This document shows, piece by piece, positions 44,753 through 52,671 of a stretch of DNA of 64,000 bases (its first letter is position 1; every line of letters starts with the position of its first letter). The translations under genes were made by a program, and so were the position numbers. The notes beneath the pieces are model-generated. The model was not told the DNA's origin, did not search any database, and saw nothing but the letters and a program-made list of their open reading frames with translations. The DNA is taken from contig DVIW01000008.1 in NCBI GenBank assembly GCA_018710945.1, forward strand, positions 1 to 64,000, given 5' to 3'. This DNA comes from Candidatus Aphodovivens avistercoris. GTDB lineage: Bacteria; Actinomycetota; Coriobacteriia; Coriobacteriales; Eggerthellaceae.

Positions 44753-46024
44753 ATGTCTGATTCTTCCAAAAGCGCCGCCAGCACGTTCAAGACGGCCGGA
44801 TGGGGCGTCATGGACCGCCAGCTGACGAACAGGGAACGCTGGCTGTGCTTCTGGGCGCTGTTCTGCTTCGGCACCTGCTGCGTGTACCAGTGGATCATGC
44901 CGTCGTCCATCCTCACCAACATCGGCGAGGAGTTCGGCATGAGCCTTGACACCGCAGGCTGGATCATGTCCATCTTCACGCTGACCGGCCTCATCCTGGC
45001 GTATCCCGGCGCATGGATCATGCGCAACGTGGGCATCAAGATCTCCATCCTCATCACCGCCATCCTCACCATCGTCGGCAACATCCTGGCTCTGGTGGCG
45101 ACGAGCGGCGCGATGTTCATCTTCGCGCGCGCCGTGCAGGGCTGCGGCTTCGGGCTCATCTCGGTCATCGGCCCCAACATCATGCCGCGCCTCTTCCCGT
45201 TGGAGCGCCAGGGCTTGGTCATGGGCATCTGGTCGCAGTGGGTGTGCCCCGGCATCGCGCTGGCGGCGCTTTCCACCCCGCTGATCTACTCGGCGTTCGG
45301 CTGGCAGGCCACCTTCATCCTCTCGCTCACGCTGCAGATCATCACCACCATCCTCGTGCTGGTGTTCGTGAAGATGCCCACCGTGCCCGAGAACGTGCTT
45401 GCGGCGAAAAACGAGGGGCGGCCCGACGGCGCCAAGCCCTCGCGCGCCTACGTCGTCAGCGCCTTCGTGGTGGGCTTCTGCTTCCTTGCCTGGTGCACCA
45501 GCTACCCGACCTTCAACACCTTCTACCCCACCTACGCGCAGACCGTCCAGGGCATGGACCTGTTCACCTCGTCCCTGACCACGCTCGTGGCAGCCATCGC
45601 AACTATACCGGGCGGCATCATCTTCGGCCTTGTCGCCGACAAGATCCGCCAGCGCAAGGCGATGCTGATCATCGGCTACCTGCTGCTCATCCTCGTTGCC
45701 GCCACCACGCTGTGGGCGGGCGAGCAGAACCAGGCGCTGGCCTGGGCGTCCATCATCTTCCTGGGATTCTTCTGCGCAGGCCTGGTGCCCACGATGTCGC
45801 GCGCCCTCATCCCGGTGCTCGCACGCGAGCCGCGCACCACTGACTACGCGCTGACCGGCATGGCTTTCGTCACGCAGCTGGGCGGGTTCATCGCCGCGTT
45901 CTTCGGCACGATCGCTGCAGGATCCTCCTACCAGTTCGCCGCGCTGAGCTTCGTGGTGCCGCTGTGCGCCGCTGCCGTCATCGTGTTGCTGTTCGTGAAG
46001 AACGACCGCAAGCTGGAGGCATAG
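44753..46024 (+). CDS. Major facilitator superfamily transporter
   Basis: A 423-residue carrier with AAAAGGAGGGG before ATG 44753 and 12 predicted helices. Helix 1 begins RWLCFWALFCFGTCCVYQW; the loop 2-3 motif is PGAWIMRNVGIK; the loop 8-9 equivalent is GLVADKIRQRKAM. It resembles the anion/aromatic acid group of MFS proteins. Its place beside the oxidoreductase and LysR genes suggests uptake of the aromatic substrate or export of the product. Confidence 0.92.
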   Translation: MSDSSKSAASTFKTAGWGVMDRQLTNRERWLCFWALFCFGTCCVYQWIMPSSILTNIGEEFGMSLDTAGWIMSIFTLTGLILAYPGAWIMRNVGIKISILITAILTIVGNILALVATSGAMFIFARAVQGCGFGLISVIGPNIMPRLFPLERQGLVMGIWSQWVCPGIALAALSTPLIYSAFGWQATFILSLTLQIITTILVLVFVKMPTVPENVLAAKNEGRPDGAKPSRAYVVSAFVVGFCFLAWCTSYPTFNTFYPTYAQTVQGMDLFTSSLTTLVAAIATIPGGIIFGLVADKIRQRKAMLIIGYLLLILVAATTLWAGEQNQALAWASIIFLGFFCAGLVPTMSRALIPVLAREPRTTDYALTGMAFVTQLGGFIAAFFGTIAAGSSYQFAALSFVVPLCAAAVIVLLFVKNDRKLEA

Positions 46025-46073
46025 GGGGTAAGCCTGGAATCCCTGCGCCTTCGCCATCGCAGGCGCGTCGCCT

Positions 46074-46108
46074 CGAAGGGCCCGGAGCATCCGGGCCCTT
46101 CGTCGTTT
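46074..46108 (+). terminator. Terminator after the MFS gene
   Basis: Perfect 13-bp stem CGAAGGGCCCGGA / TCCGGGCCCTTCG with loop GCA, followed by TCGTTT, 50 nt after the stop. Confidence 0.9.
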
Positions 46109-46198
46109 CCGGGCAAGGCGCGATGCGGGAGCAAGGCCGCGAGGGGTGCGCCGTGCGCTCGTTTGGCGATCCGGAGGACGGACGTTGCATAAGCCGCG

Positions 46199-47344
46199 TC
46201 AGTCGCGCCAGATGATGCGTTCGTTTATGTAGTCGCCCAGATGGGGGACGGCGAAGCGGACGAGGCCGTGGCCCGCCGGCTCGATGACCTGTTCGCGGAT
46301 GAGGCTCGCGCGGTACTTGCTGGCCCAGCTTGGGGTGCGCCCCGTCCGAAGCGCGATGTCACGCATGGACGACGGGCGCCCGCCGTCAGACGCCATCGCC
46401 TCGATGAACAGCCGCTGGGGGCTGCGCAGCCCGTAGTACGTCGGGGCGCACACCGCCTCGTGGTAGGCGGACAGCGCGTCGGCGCGGCCGCGCTCCACGT
46501 CCTCGGCGGAAACCGTGTCGGAGCCGCGCAAGTCGGCGGCGCGCCACATGTAGTAGCCGACCAGCTGGATGAGGTAGGGATGCCCCTCCGCCGCATCGGC
46601 CGCACGCTGCGCCACTTCAAGCTCGATGCGCTTCCCGGCGCCCTGAACCGCCTCGTAATACGCATCGCGCGTGTCGGGAAGCGGCACCTCGGCAAGGTAC
46701 TGGCGCTGCGCCCGGCAAAGGAACGTGAGCACCTTGTCGCCCACCAGCTCGTCCACAAGTGAGGGCAGGCCTGCAAGCACCAGTGCAACGCCGCGCTTCT
46801 CGTCATCAGGGGCATCGGTCATGTCCTGGTCAGCAACGACATGCTGGAACGCCACGGCCAAGGCGGCAAGGTCGTCCATCGAAGCAGCCTGCGCCTCATC
46901 GACGGTTATCACCACTCCCTTGCCCCGCTTCGCCTTCTTCAGCCGCTCGTCAATCGCCTTGCGCAGCGTGAGGGAGCCCAGCTCGGACGCGGAAAACGAC
47001 ACGCCGCCCAAGCTTGCGGTCCCCAGGCCGGCAACGCCGGCCGACGGCTCGATGCGCGCCCCCTGGAGGCGCAGGTGCTCTGGGGAAAGCGCCTCGACCA
47101 GGCGCTCGCAGAGGCCAGACGCGGCCGTTTCGGAAACGACTTCCCAGCCCCGCGCCAGCGCAACGCGGCGCAGTTCGGCGAGCATGACGGTTTTGCCGTA
47201 GCCGCGCTGGCCCGACACCAGCATCAAACGGCCCGGGGCTCCGGCCCCGTTCTCCAGCCCCTCCACGAAATCGTCCACGACGGATTGGCGCCCCACGAGA
47301 ATGGGTGGCATCTTCCCCGCCGTCGGCTTGAAGGGATTCGCCAT
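46199..47344 (-). CDS. AAA ATPase of the ORC/STAND-like type
   Basis: A 381-residue ATPase: Walker A VSGQRGYGKTVML (near residue 45), Walker B VVITVDEAQAASMDDL, sensor-1 LVLAGLPSL, then a helical lid and a C-terminal winged helix (MRDIALRTGRTPSWASKYRASLIREQVIEP). This form, GxxGxGKT with DEAQ and a C-terminal wHTH, is common in actinobacterial and archaeal Cdc6-like ATPases of unknown role. The promoter region has a tandem 10-bp repeat at 47377-47396. Monocistronic. Confidence 0.88.
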   Translation of the reverse strand: MANPFKPTAGKMPPILVGRQSVVDDFVEGLENGAGAPGRLMLVSGQRGYGKTVMLAELRRVALARGWEVVSETAASGLCERLVEALSPEHLRLQGARIEPSAGVAGLGTASLGGVSFSASELGSLTLRKAIDERLKKAKRGKGVVITVDEAQAASMDDLAALAVAFQHVVADQDMTDAPDDEKRGVALVLAGLPSLVDELVGDKVLTFLCRAQRQYLAEVPLPDTRDAYYEAVQGAGKRIELEVAQRAADAAEGHPYLIQLVGYYMWRAADLRGSDTVSAEDVERGRADALSAYHEAVCAPTYYGLRSPQRLFIEAMASDGGRPSSMRDIALRTGRTPSWASKYRASLIREQVIEPAGHGLVRFAVPHLGDYINERIIWRD

Positions 47345-47376
47345 CTTGCACCCCTCTCCCTCGCTTATTTTCTACC

Positions 47377-47396
47377 ATTTTATACTATTTCATACT
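47377..47396 (-). promoter_or_regulatory. Tandem 10-bp repeat upstream of the AAA ATPase gene
   Basis: ATTTTATACT and ATTTCATACT lie head to tail (9 of 10 match) in an AT-rich island 33 nt upstream of the start. The minus strand reads AGTATAAAAT, which also gives a TATAAA-type -10, so an operator over the promoter is likely. Confidence 0.45.
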
Positions 47397-47537
47397 GCGT
47401 TCCGCTCATAGCACAGCAAAGAAAAGGGACACGCAAGGCGTCCCTTTTTGAAACAGCTGAAAGAAAAGGCAAATCCGAGGCGGAATACTCCGGAATCCGA
47501 TACACGCCGAAAGCGCTGACCCTTGCCGCCCCTCCCG

Positions 47538-48383
47538 CTATCGCTCGTTGCGGTTGCGTTTGGCCAGCTTGACGCCAACCTTTGCGGCGACCGCCACGCC
47601 GCGGGCGGCGAGGCCCGCTCCTGCCTTGGCGGCGCGCGCCGCCGCGCCCGCCACCACGGGTGCGGCCTCCTTCGCGCTCTCTGCGACGACGGGTGCCGTC
47701 TTCGCCACCGCGTCGGCCACCTCGGGCGCTCGGCGGCGCACCGCATCGGCTGCCGCGCCCGCCGCCGCCGGCGCCTTCTCGGCAGCAGCCCGCGCCACCC
47801 CCGAGGCTCGGCCCGCAACCTCAGGTGCCCTCTGCACAACCGCGTGCGCCGCCGCGGACGCCTTCCCCGACGCGGCGTGCGCCGCCTTCGACGCCTGCTC
47901 CTTCGCGACGGCGCCGAGCTTGTCGGCCGCCGCGTCGAGCTTCTCCTCCATCGGCGTCGCCGCGCGGCCCGTGAAGTTGCGGTGCCCCTTGCTCGCCATC
48001 GCCGCACCGCCTGCGATGAACGCCACGCCGGGCCCCGGCAGCACGCACAGCGGCACGCCGGCCGCCGCCATGACGGCGCCGCCCGCCATCTGGGCCGCGC
48101 CCTTCGCCTTCTTCGCAGCAGGGACGCCGCCCGAGCCCTTCGCGCCGGCGCACGCCGCCGATCCGCGCCGAGCGCCGCCCGAGCCGCCGTCCTTGGGCGC
48201 CGCAAAACCGCCCGATGCCGCAACGCGCGCGCCAGCTTCCGCGCTTGCGGCGCTTTCCCCCTCTTCCACCTGCGCAAACACCGTGGCTGGCGCATCCTTG
48301 TCGGACACGTCGGCCACGGTCACGTTGCGCGCGGGAACGCACGCGTCGTCGTTGAATCTGCCGTTTCGGGAAGCGCGAGCCAT
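47538..48383 (-). CDS. Ala-rich protein with a PGPG membrane hairpin and an amphipathic repeat tail
   Basis: A 281-residue protein from ATG 48383 (GAAAGGCTTTGCG upstream; a GTG at 48398 is an alternative). The N-terminal 90 residues are disordered. Residues 95-125 form a hydrophobic hairpin with LCVLPGPGVAFIAGGAAM, as in small PGPGW-type membrane proteins. The last about 140 residues are an Ala/Val-rich helix with regularly placed Lys/Arg/Glu and repeated APEVA, APVVA and ARAA blocks, like LEA or apolipoprotein-type amphipathic helices. A -10 TACAAT lies at 48417-48422 (minus strand). Function unknown; membrane-surface binding is suggested. Confidence 0.75.
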   Translation of the reverse strand: MARASRNGRFNDDACVPARNVTVADVSDKDAPATVFAQVEEGESAASAEAGARVAASGGFAAPKDGGSGGARRGSAACAGAKGSGGVPAAKKAKGAAQMAGGAVMAAAGVPLCVLPGPGVAFIAGGAAMASKGHRNFTGRAATPMEEKLDAAADKLGAVAKEQASKAAHAASGKASAAAHAVVQRAPEVAGRASGVARAAAEKAPAAAGAAADAVRRRAPEVADAVAKTAPVVAESAKEAAPVVAGAAARAAKAGAGLAARGVAVAAKVGVKLAKRNRNER

Positions 48384-48477
48384 CGCAAAGCCTTTCACGC
48401 AAGGGACGTCGGCTCCATTGTAGCGGCCAAGGCGCCGCCCGTCGCGGCGGCCCCTCCACGGTTTGGCAACGGCTGCG

Positions 48478-48963
48478 TTACGCCTTCGGCGTGGGGACGG
48501 CGGGAGCCTCGATCTCGCCGGCGCAGTGCGGGCAGCGCGTGGCGCCCTCCTTCACCTCTTCGAGGCAGAACGGGCACGCAAGCGGCACCGTCTCAACCTC
48601 GACGACCTCGCCGTCCCTGCCCGTCACCTTCCCCACGAGGCCCTTCGCCAGGCCCGTGCCGATGTTCTGCGCCTGGTTGAACGCCTTCACGATGAAGAAC
48701 ACCACCAGCGCCACGATGAGGAAGTTGATGACGGCGCTGATGAACGCGCTGAAGTCGATGCCGTTGTCGGTGCCGGGCACGGGGATGGTGAGGCCGGCCA
48801 CCTCGGTGCCGCCGCCCGTCACCAGCTTGATGAGCGGGTTGATGATGTCGTTGGTGAGCGACGCGACGATGGAGGTGAACGCGCCGCCGATGATGACGCC
48901 GACGGCCATGTCCATCACGTTGCCGCGGTTGATGAACTCTTTGAACTCGGAAACAAGGCTCAT
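48478..48963 (-). CDS. mscL: Large-conductance mechanosensitive channel with a C-terminal zinc ribbon
   Basis: A 161-residue MscL. The amphipathic N-helix and TM1 ([27 protein letters not shown]), the periplasmic loop and TM2 ([18 protein letters not shown]-like) are complete. In place of the usual C-terminal helix bundle there is an extra [18 protein letters not shown] zinc ribbon (residues about 131-150) and an Ala/Pro tail. It releases solutes under osmotic downshock. Fed by a strong ribosome binding site (GAAAGGACG). Confidence 0.95.
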   Translation of the reverse strand: MSLVSEFKEFINRGNVMDMAVGVIIGGAFTSIVASLTNDIINPLIKLVTGGGTEVAGLTIPVPGTDNGIDFSAFISAVINFLIVALVVFFIVKAFNQAQNIGTGLAKGLVGKVTGRDGEVVEVETVPLACPFCLEEVKEGATRCPHCAGEIEAPAVPTPKA

Positions 48964-49195
48964 GCGTTTCGTCCTTTCTCGCAGGGCGCGGACCTGCCCT
49001 AACGCCCCTTCGGTTCGGTCGCTTGCGGCGAAGCGAACGCTGCGCGCCGGCTGCCGGGCGGCGATGTTCTGAAAACTCCGCGCAATGATACACGTCCGCG
49101 GTGACCCAACGGTTCCCGCGCCGAATTCGCACACCGCTTCAACGAGAAAGCGAACCGCAGCCGTTTCAGGCTGCATGCCGAAGATGCCGGCCCGC

Positions 49196-49319
49196 CTTCG
49201 CCGGCCCTTTGCCAACCCTCAGCGGCCCCTTGGCAAACCTCCTCCAAACCTTCGCCGGCCCTTCGCTGGACCCTTGCCGGCCCCTTCCGCATCCCTTCGC
49301 CAGCCCTTCCCGCATTCCG
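49196..49319. repeat. Degenerate tandem array of about eleven 10-13-nt units
   Basis: Units such as CTTCGCCGGCC, CTTTGCCAACC, CTTCGCTGGACC, CTTGCCGGCC and CTTCGCCAGCC follow each other with a period near 11 nt. Consensus CTTCGCCGGCC. It ends 8 nt before hairpin copy F. Confidence 0.65.
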
Positions 49320-49327
49320 CCTTCTTC

Positions 49328-49386
49328 GATCTTCGTCCTTTTCACGCGTCTGACGGCTTGCGGAACGCGCGAAAGGGACGAAGATC
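49328..49386 (+). repeat. Intergenic hairpin element, copy F
   Basis: Arms 49328-49349 and 49365-49386, 15-nt loop. Left arm GATCTTCGTCC, core TTTTCACGCGT / ACGCGCGAAAG. The C/T-rich tract to its left is here a tandem array. Confidence 0.82.
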
Positions 49387-49651
49387 CGCGCACGACGGAA
49401 GCTGCGCCTGCCGGGAACGAGCGCAACGCCCCCCATCGCCGGCAAACGCCGCACCCACCCCATCGACGACGAACGCTGCGCTCGGCGCACCCACCGCGCT
49501 CGTCCGACACACCCGTCGCGCTCATCCGACACACTCGTCACGTCATCCGGCACGCCCGCCGCGAAAAGCCGTTGCAGCGCACCTTGCACGGCCTGCAAGC
49601 CGTCTGCGCCGCAAGGCGTTCCTCATCGCCCATCGCCCAGTAACGCTTTTT

Positions 49652-49720
49652 GTTCTATATGATCTATTACAAATAGTTCGCTTCTATGCTACGATGTCAG
49701 TGTTATAGAACATATAGAAC
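49652..49720 (+). promoter_or_regulatory. Promoter and triple operator of the GntR-regulated operon
   Basis: -35 TTACAA (49667-49672), 17 nt, extended -10 TGCTACGAT (-10 at 49690-49695). GTTCTATATG (49652-49661) upstream is an exact inverted copy of CATATAGAAC (49711-49720), and TATAGAAC also occurs at 49704-49711. The downstream sites cover the expected transcription start. They are likely operators for the GntR/YtrA-type protein encoded at 50963. Confidence 0.65.
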
Positions 49721-49732
49721 AGGAGGCGTCTC

Positions 49733-50836
49733 ATGGAGAACCGGCATCACGTCCAAGACGCGACGAACCGCGCCGCGTCGCCCGTAACCCCGACCGCCGC
49801 TCAGCCCGCCGCCTGCACCGCGCCCGAGGCGAAGCCCCGCCGCGCCTGGTCGCCGCTTGCGCGCGCCGTCATCTACGTCGTTGTCACGTTCGTTCTCACC
49901 TGGGCGGTCGAGTTCGGCGTCATCTGGCCCGCTGCCACGAGCAGCACGGGCCCGCTCGCAGGCTACGGCATGGCAAACATGTCGGTGATGGTCTACGCGC
50001 TCATCGCTGGCATGATGTTCGTGCCCACCGTCGGTATGCTTATCACGCGCCTCATCACGCGCGAGGGCATGCGCGATGCTTGGGTAAAGCCCTTCGCGTT
50101 CCGCCGCACGTGGATGTGGTGGGTCGCCGCCTGGCTCGGCACCATCGCGCTGGCCGCCGTGGGCGCGATCGTCTACTTCGTCGCGTTCCCCGGCGACTTC
50201 GACCCCTCCATGAGCGCGATAGCGGCCGCCACCCTGCAGACCGCCCAGGCGCAGGGCCTCCCCCTCACCGAGGACCAGGTGCGCCTCGCGCTTTACAGCC
50301 AGCTTGTCGTGCTGTTCTTCGTGCCGTTCCTCAACGTCATCGCCGCGTTCGGCGAGGAATGGGGCTGGCGCGGCTATCTCATGCCGAAGCTCATGGAGCG
50401 CCTTTCCGTCGTGCCAGCGCTGCTCGTCATGGGCATCATCTGGGGGCTGTGGCACCTGCCGCTCACCATGCTCGGCCACAACTACGGCACGAGCTACGCG
50501 GGCTACCCCGTCCTCGGCATCGCCGCCATGTGCTGGATGTGCTGCTGCGTGGGCGTGTTCCTCTCGTGGCTGACGCTCAAGACCGGCACGTGCATCCCCG
50601 CCGCCATCGCGCACGGCTTCTTCAACGGCTGCGCGAGCGCGGGCGTGCTGTTCTCGGCCTCGGGCGGCAACGCGCTTGTCGGTCCCGCAGCCGTGGGCGT
50701 GATCGGAAGCGTCGGCTTCGCCATCGCGGCCGTCGTCGTGCTCGTGGCGCTGCACCGCCGCCAGCGCGCCGGCCTGCCGCTGTCGCCGCGCAACGCGTTC
50801 GCGCGCACGCAGCCGTACGAGGCGCGCGACCGCTAG
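49733..50836 (+). CDS. CPBP family intramembrane metalloprotease
   Basis: A 367-residue membrane protein with GGAGGCGTC before ATG 49733. Eight or so helices. The three CPBP (Abi/CAAX-protease) motifs are present: FGEEWGWRGYL, IWGLWHLPLTML and IAHGFFNG, which supply the Glu and His metal ligands. A Thr/Ala/Pro-rich tail of 35 residues precedes helix 1. In Gram-positives these proteins often serve bacteriocin self-immunity or prenyl-protein processing. First gene of an operon with a GntR regulator. Confidence 0.93.
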   Translation: MENRHHVQDATNRAASPVTPTAAQPAACTAPEAKPRRAWSPLARAVIYVVVTFVLTWAVEFGVIWPAATSSTGPLAGYGMANMSVMVYALIAGMMFVPTVGMLITRLITREGMRDAWVKPFAFRRTWMWWVAAWLGTIALAAVGAIVYFVAFPGDFDPSMSAIAAATLQTAQAQGLPLTEDQVRLALYSQLVVLFFVPFLNVIAAFGEEWGWRGYLMPKLMERLSVVPALLVMGIIWGLWHLPLTMLGHNYGTSYAGYPVLGIAAMCWMCCCVGVFLSWLTLKTGTCIPAAIAHGFFNGCASAGVLFSASGGNALVGPAAVGVIGSVGFAIAAVVVLVALHRRQRAGLPLSPRNAFARTQPYEARDR

Positions 50837-50962
50837 CCGCCGCCGCGCCGCAGGGCGCTCCCCGACCCGCAGCGCACCCGCTGCAGACGCTCGCGGCGGG
50901 GCGCCCGCGCACCGCGCGCCCGCCGTCCGCACCCCGCCACCCCGACCGAAAGCGAGCATCCC

Positions 50963-51511
50963 ATGATCCTCCGCATCGACCAAGCCTCACCCGATCCCAT
51001 CTACCAGCAGATACGCGACCAGATCGTCGCCGCCATCGCACGCGGCGAGCTGAAGGCGGGCGACCGCCTGCCCGGCGTGCGCGCCCTCGCGAGCGATCTG
51101 GGCGTGAACCTGCACACCGTCAACAAGGCCTACGCCGTGCTGCGCGACGAGGGCTACCTGCTCATGCGCGGCCGCGCCGGCGCCTGCATCGCCGACTTCC
51201 AGCAGACCGCCACGCCCGAGCGCCTCGCCGCCAGCGCCGCGCGCCTCACCGAGCAGCTCTACCGCCTCGCGCTCGAGCACAGCGCGCAGGGCGGCACCGA
51301 GGAGCAGTTCGTGGAAGAGGCCCGCCGCGAGGCCGCGCGCGCGTTCGCCGACCCGGGCATCGCCGGAGCCGCGCGCGACATGCACGTGCTCGGACTCGAC
51401 GCCGCGGGCAACCGCCTCGTCCCGCGCGACGCCCGCGACGCAGCTGCAAACCCGCTGCAGGCGCGCGGCGGCGCAGCACCCGCATCCGTCACCGGCCCCG
51501 AAGGAGCGTGA
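50963..51511 (+). CDS. GntR family regulator, YtrA type
   Basis: A 182-residue repressor. The wHTH is typical (SPDPIYQQIRDQIVAAIARGELKAGDRLPGVRALASDLGVNLHTVNKAYAVLRDEGYL). The short helical effector domain and Ala-rich tail fit the YtrA group that controls ABC or protease operons and senses envelope stress. It should bind the TATAGAAC sites at 49652-49720 and so regulate its own operon. Confidence 0.92.
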   Translation: MILRIDQASPDPIYQQIRDQIVAAIARGELKAGDRLPGVRALASDLGVNLHTVNKAYAVLRDEGYLLMRGRAGACIADFQQTATPERLAASAARLTEQLYRLALEHSAQGGTEEQFVEEARREAARAFADPGIAGAARDMHVLGLDAAGNRLVPRDARDAAANPLQARGGAAPASVTGPEGA

Positions 51512-51516
51512 TCGCC

Positions 51517-52659
51517 ATGTTCGCCGCCACCATCGGCATGTTCGCCTCGATGACGCTCGCCCTCGGGCTGCTGCTCGCGTTCACGCCTTACCTCATGCGC
51601 CACAACGAGTGCTTCGCCGTCACCGTGCCCGCCGCCGCGCAGGCCGACCCGCGCATCGTCGCGCTCAAGAAGCGCTACGCTACCGTCATGCTCGCGCTGA
51701 CCGCCGCGGCCACCGTCGTCTCGCTTGTCGCGGGCGTCCTCATCGCCTCCGGCGGCGAACAGGCGGAAAGCGCACGTGCGCTCGCGGGCTCGTTCGCCGA
51801 GTGCGCCGCCATCCTCGTCCTTGTCGTCGCCTCGTTCGCCCTCATGCTATGCAACCGCCGCACCGTGATGGGACTCAAGAAGCAGGAGGGCTGGGGCGCG
51901 GAGCGCACGCGGGTCGCCGCCGTCGTGGCCGAGACCGACCTCCCCGGAGCCCTGCCGCTTGCCTGGAACCTGCTCTACCTCCCCGTGATCCTCGGCACAC
52001 TCGCACTCGGCCTCGCGCTTTACCCGCACATGCCCGACATGCTGCCCATGCACGCCGATATCAACGGCACCGTCACGCGCTACGAGCCGAAAACGCTTGC
52101 CACCGCCATCGGGTTCCCCGTGCTGCTCGAGGCGTTCCTCGCCGCCTGCTTCACGTTCACGCAGTGGATGATGCTGCGCTCGAAGCGCCCGACCGACCCG
52201 TCGGCGCCGGCCACCTCCGCGCTCGCCTACGGCCTGTTCGCCCGCGCTCAGAGCGTATTCCTGCTGGTCATCGGCATACTCCTCGGCGCAGGCATCGGCA
52301 TTTTGTTCATGCTCTCGTCGGCAGGGTTCATCGGGCTTGGGCAGGCGGGCGCCATCATCGTCGTGCTGTGCATCCCCATCGTCGTCGGCAGCATCGCGCT
52401 GTCGGTCGTCTACGGCCAGGCGGGCAGCCGCGTGTTCAGGCGCATGCAGGGCGACGCGCCCCTGCTCGCCGACGATGACGAGCACTGGAAGCTCGGCCTC
52501 TTCTACGTCAACCACGACGACGCGAGCCTGTTCCTGCCCGAGCGCTTCGGCATCGGCTGGACGATGAACTTCGCCCGCCCCGCCGCCTGGGCCATCATCC
52601 TCGGCGGCGCCGCGGCCACCGCCGCATTCGTCGTCGCCCTCGTGCTGATCGTCGGCTAG
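51517..52659 (+). CDS. DUF1648/DUF5808 membrane protein
   Basis: A 380-residue membrane protein, AAGGAG 10 nt before ATG 51517 (GTG 51508 is in frame but too close to it). About eight helices. The DUF1648 signature lies in the middle (YPHMPDMLPMHADINGTVTRYEPK, with P and H in fixed places), and the DUF5808 C-terminal domain is LGLFYVNHDDASLFLPERFGIGWTMNF. These proteins often sit beside YtrA-type regulators in Gram-positives, as here. Role in envelope stress is inferred. Confidence 0.9.
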   Translation: MFAATIGMFASMTLALGLLLAFTPYLMRHNECFAVTVPAAAQADPRIVALKKRYATVMLALTAAATVVSLVAGVLIASGGEQAESARALAGSFAECAAILVLVVASFALMLCNRRTVMGLKKQEGWGAERTRVAAVVAETDLPGALPLAWNLLYLPVILGTLALGLALYPHMPDMLPMHADINGTVTRYEPKTLATAIGFPVLLEAFLAACFTFTQWMMLRSKRPTDPSAPATSALAYGLFARAQSVFLLVIGILLGAGIGILFMLSSAGFIGLGQAGAIIVVLCIPIVVGSIALSVVYGQAGSRVFRRMQGDAPLLADDDEHWKLGLFYVNHDDASLFLPERFGIGWTMNFARPAAWAIILGGAAATAAFVVALVLIVG

Positions 52660-52671
52660 CGGACGGTGCTC

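Larger units (their letters stand above)
48964..49732. other. 769-nt intergenic region with tandem 11-mer array, hairpin F and the GntR operators
   Basis: No credible gene. It contains the degenerate tandem array at 49196-49319, hairpin copy F at 49328-49386 and the GntR-regulated promoter at 49652-49720. The stretch 49387-49650 shows only short CGTC-rich direct repeats. Confidence 0.6.
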
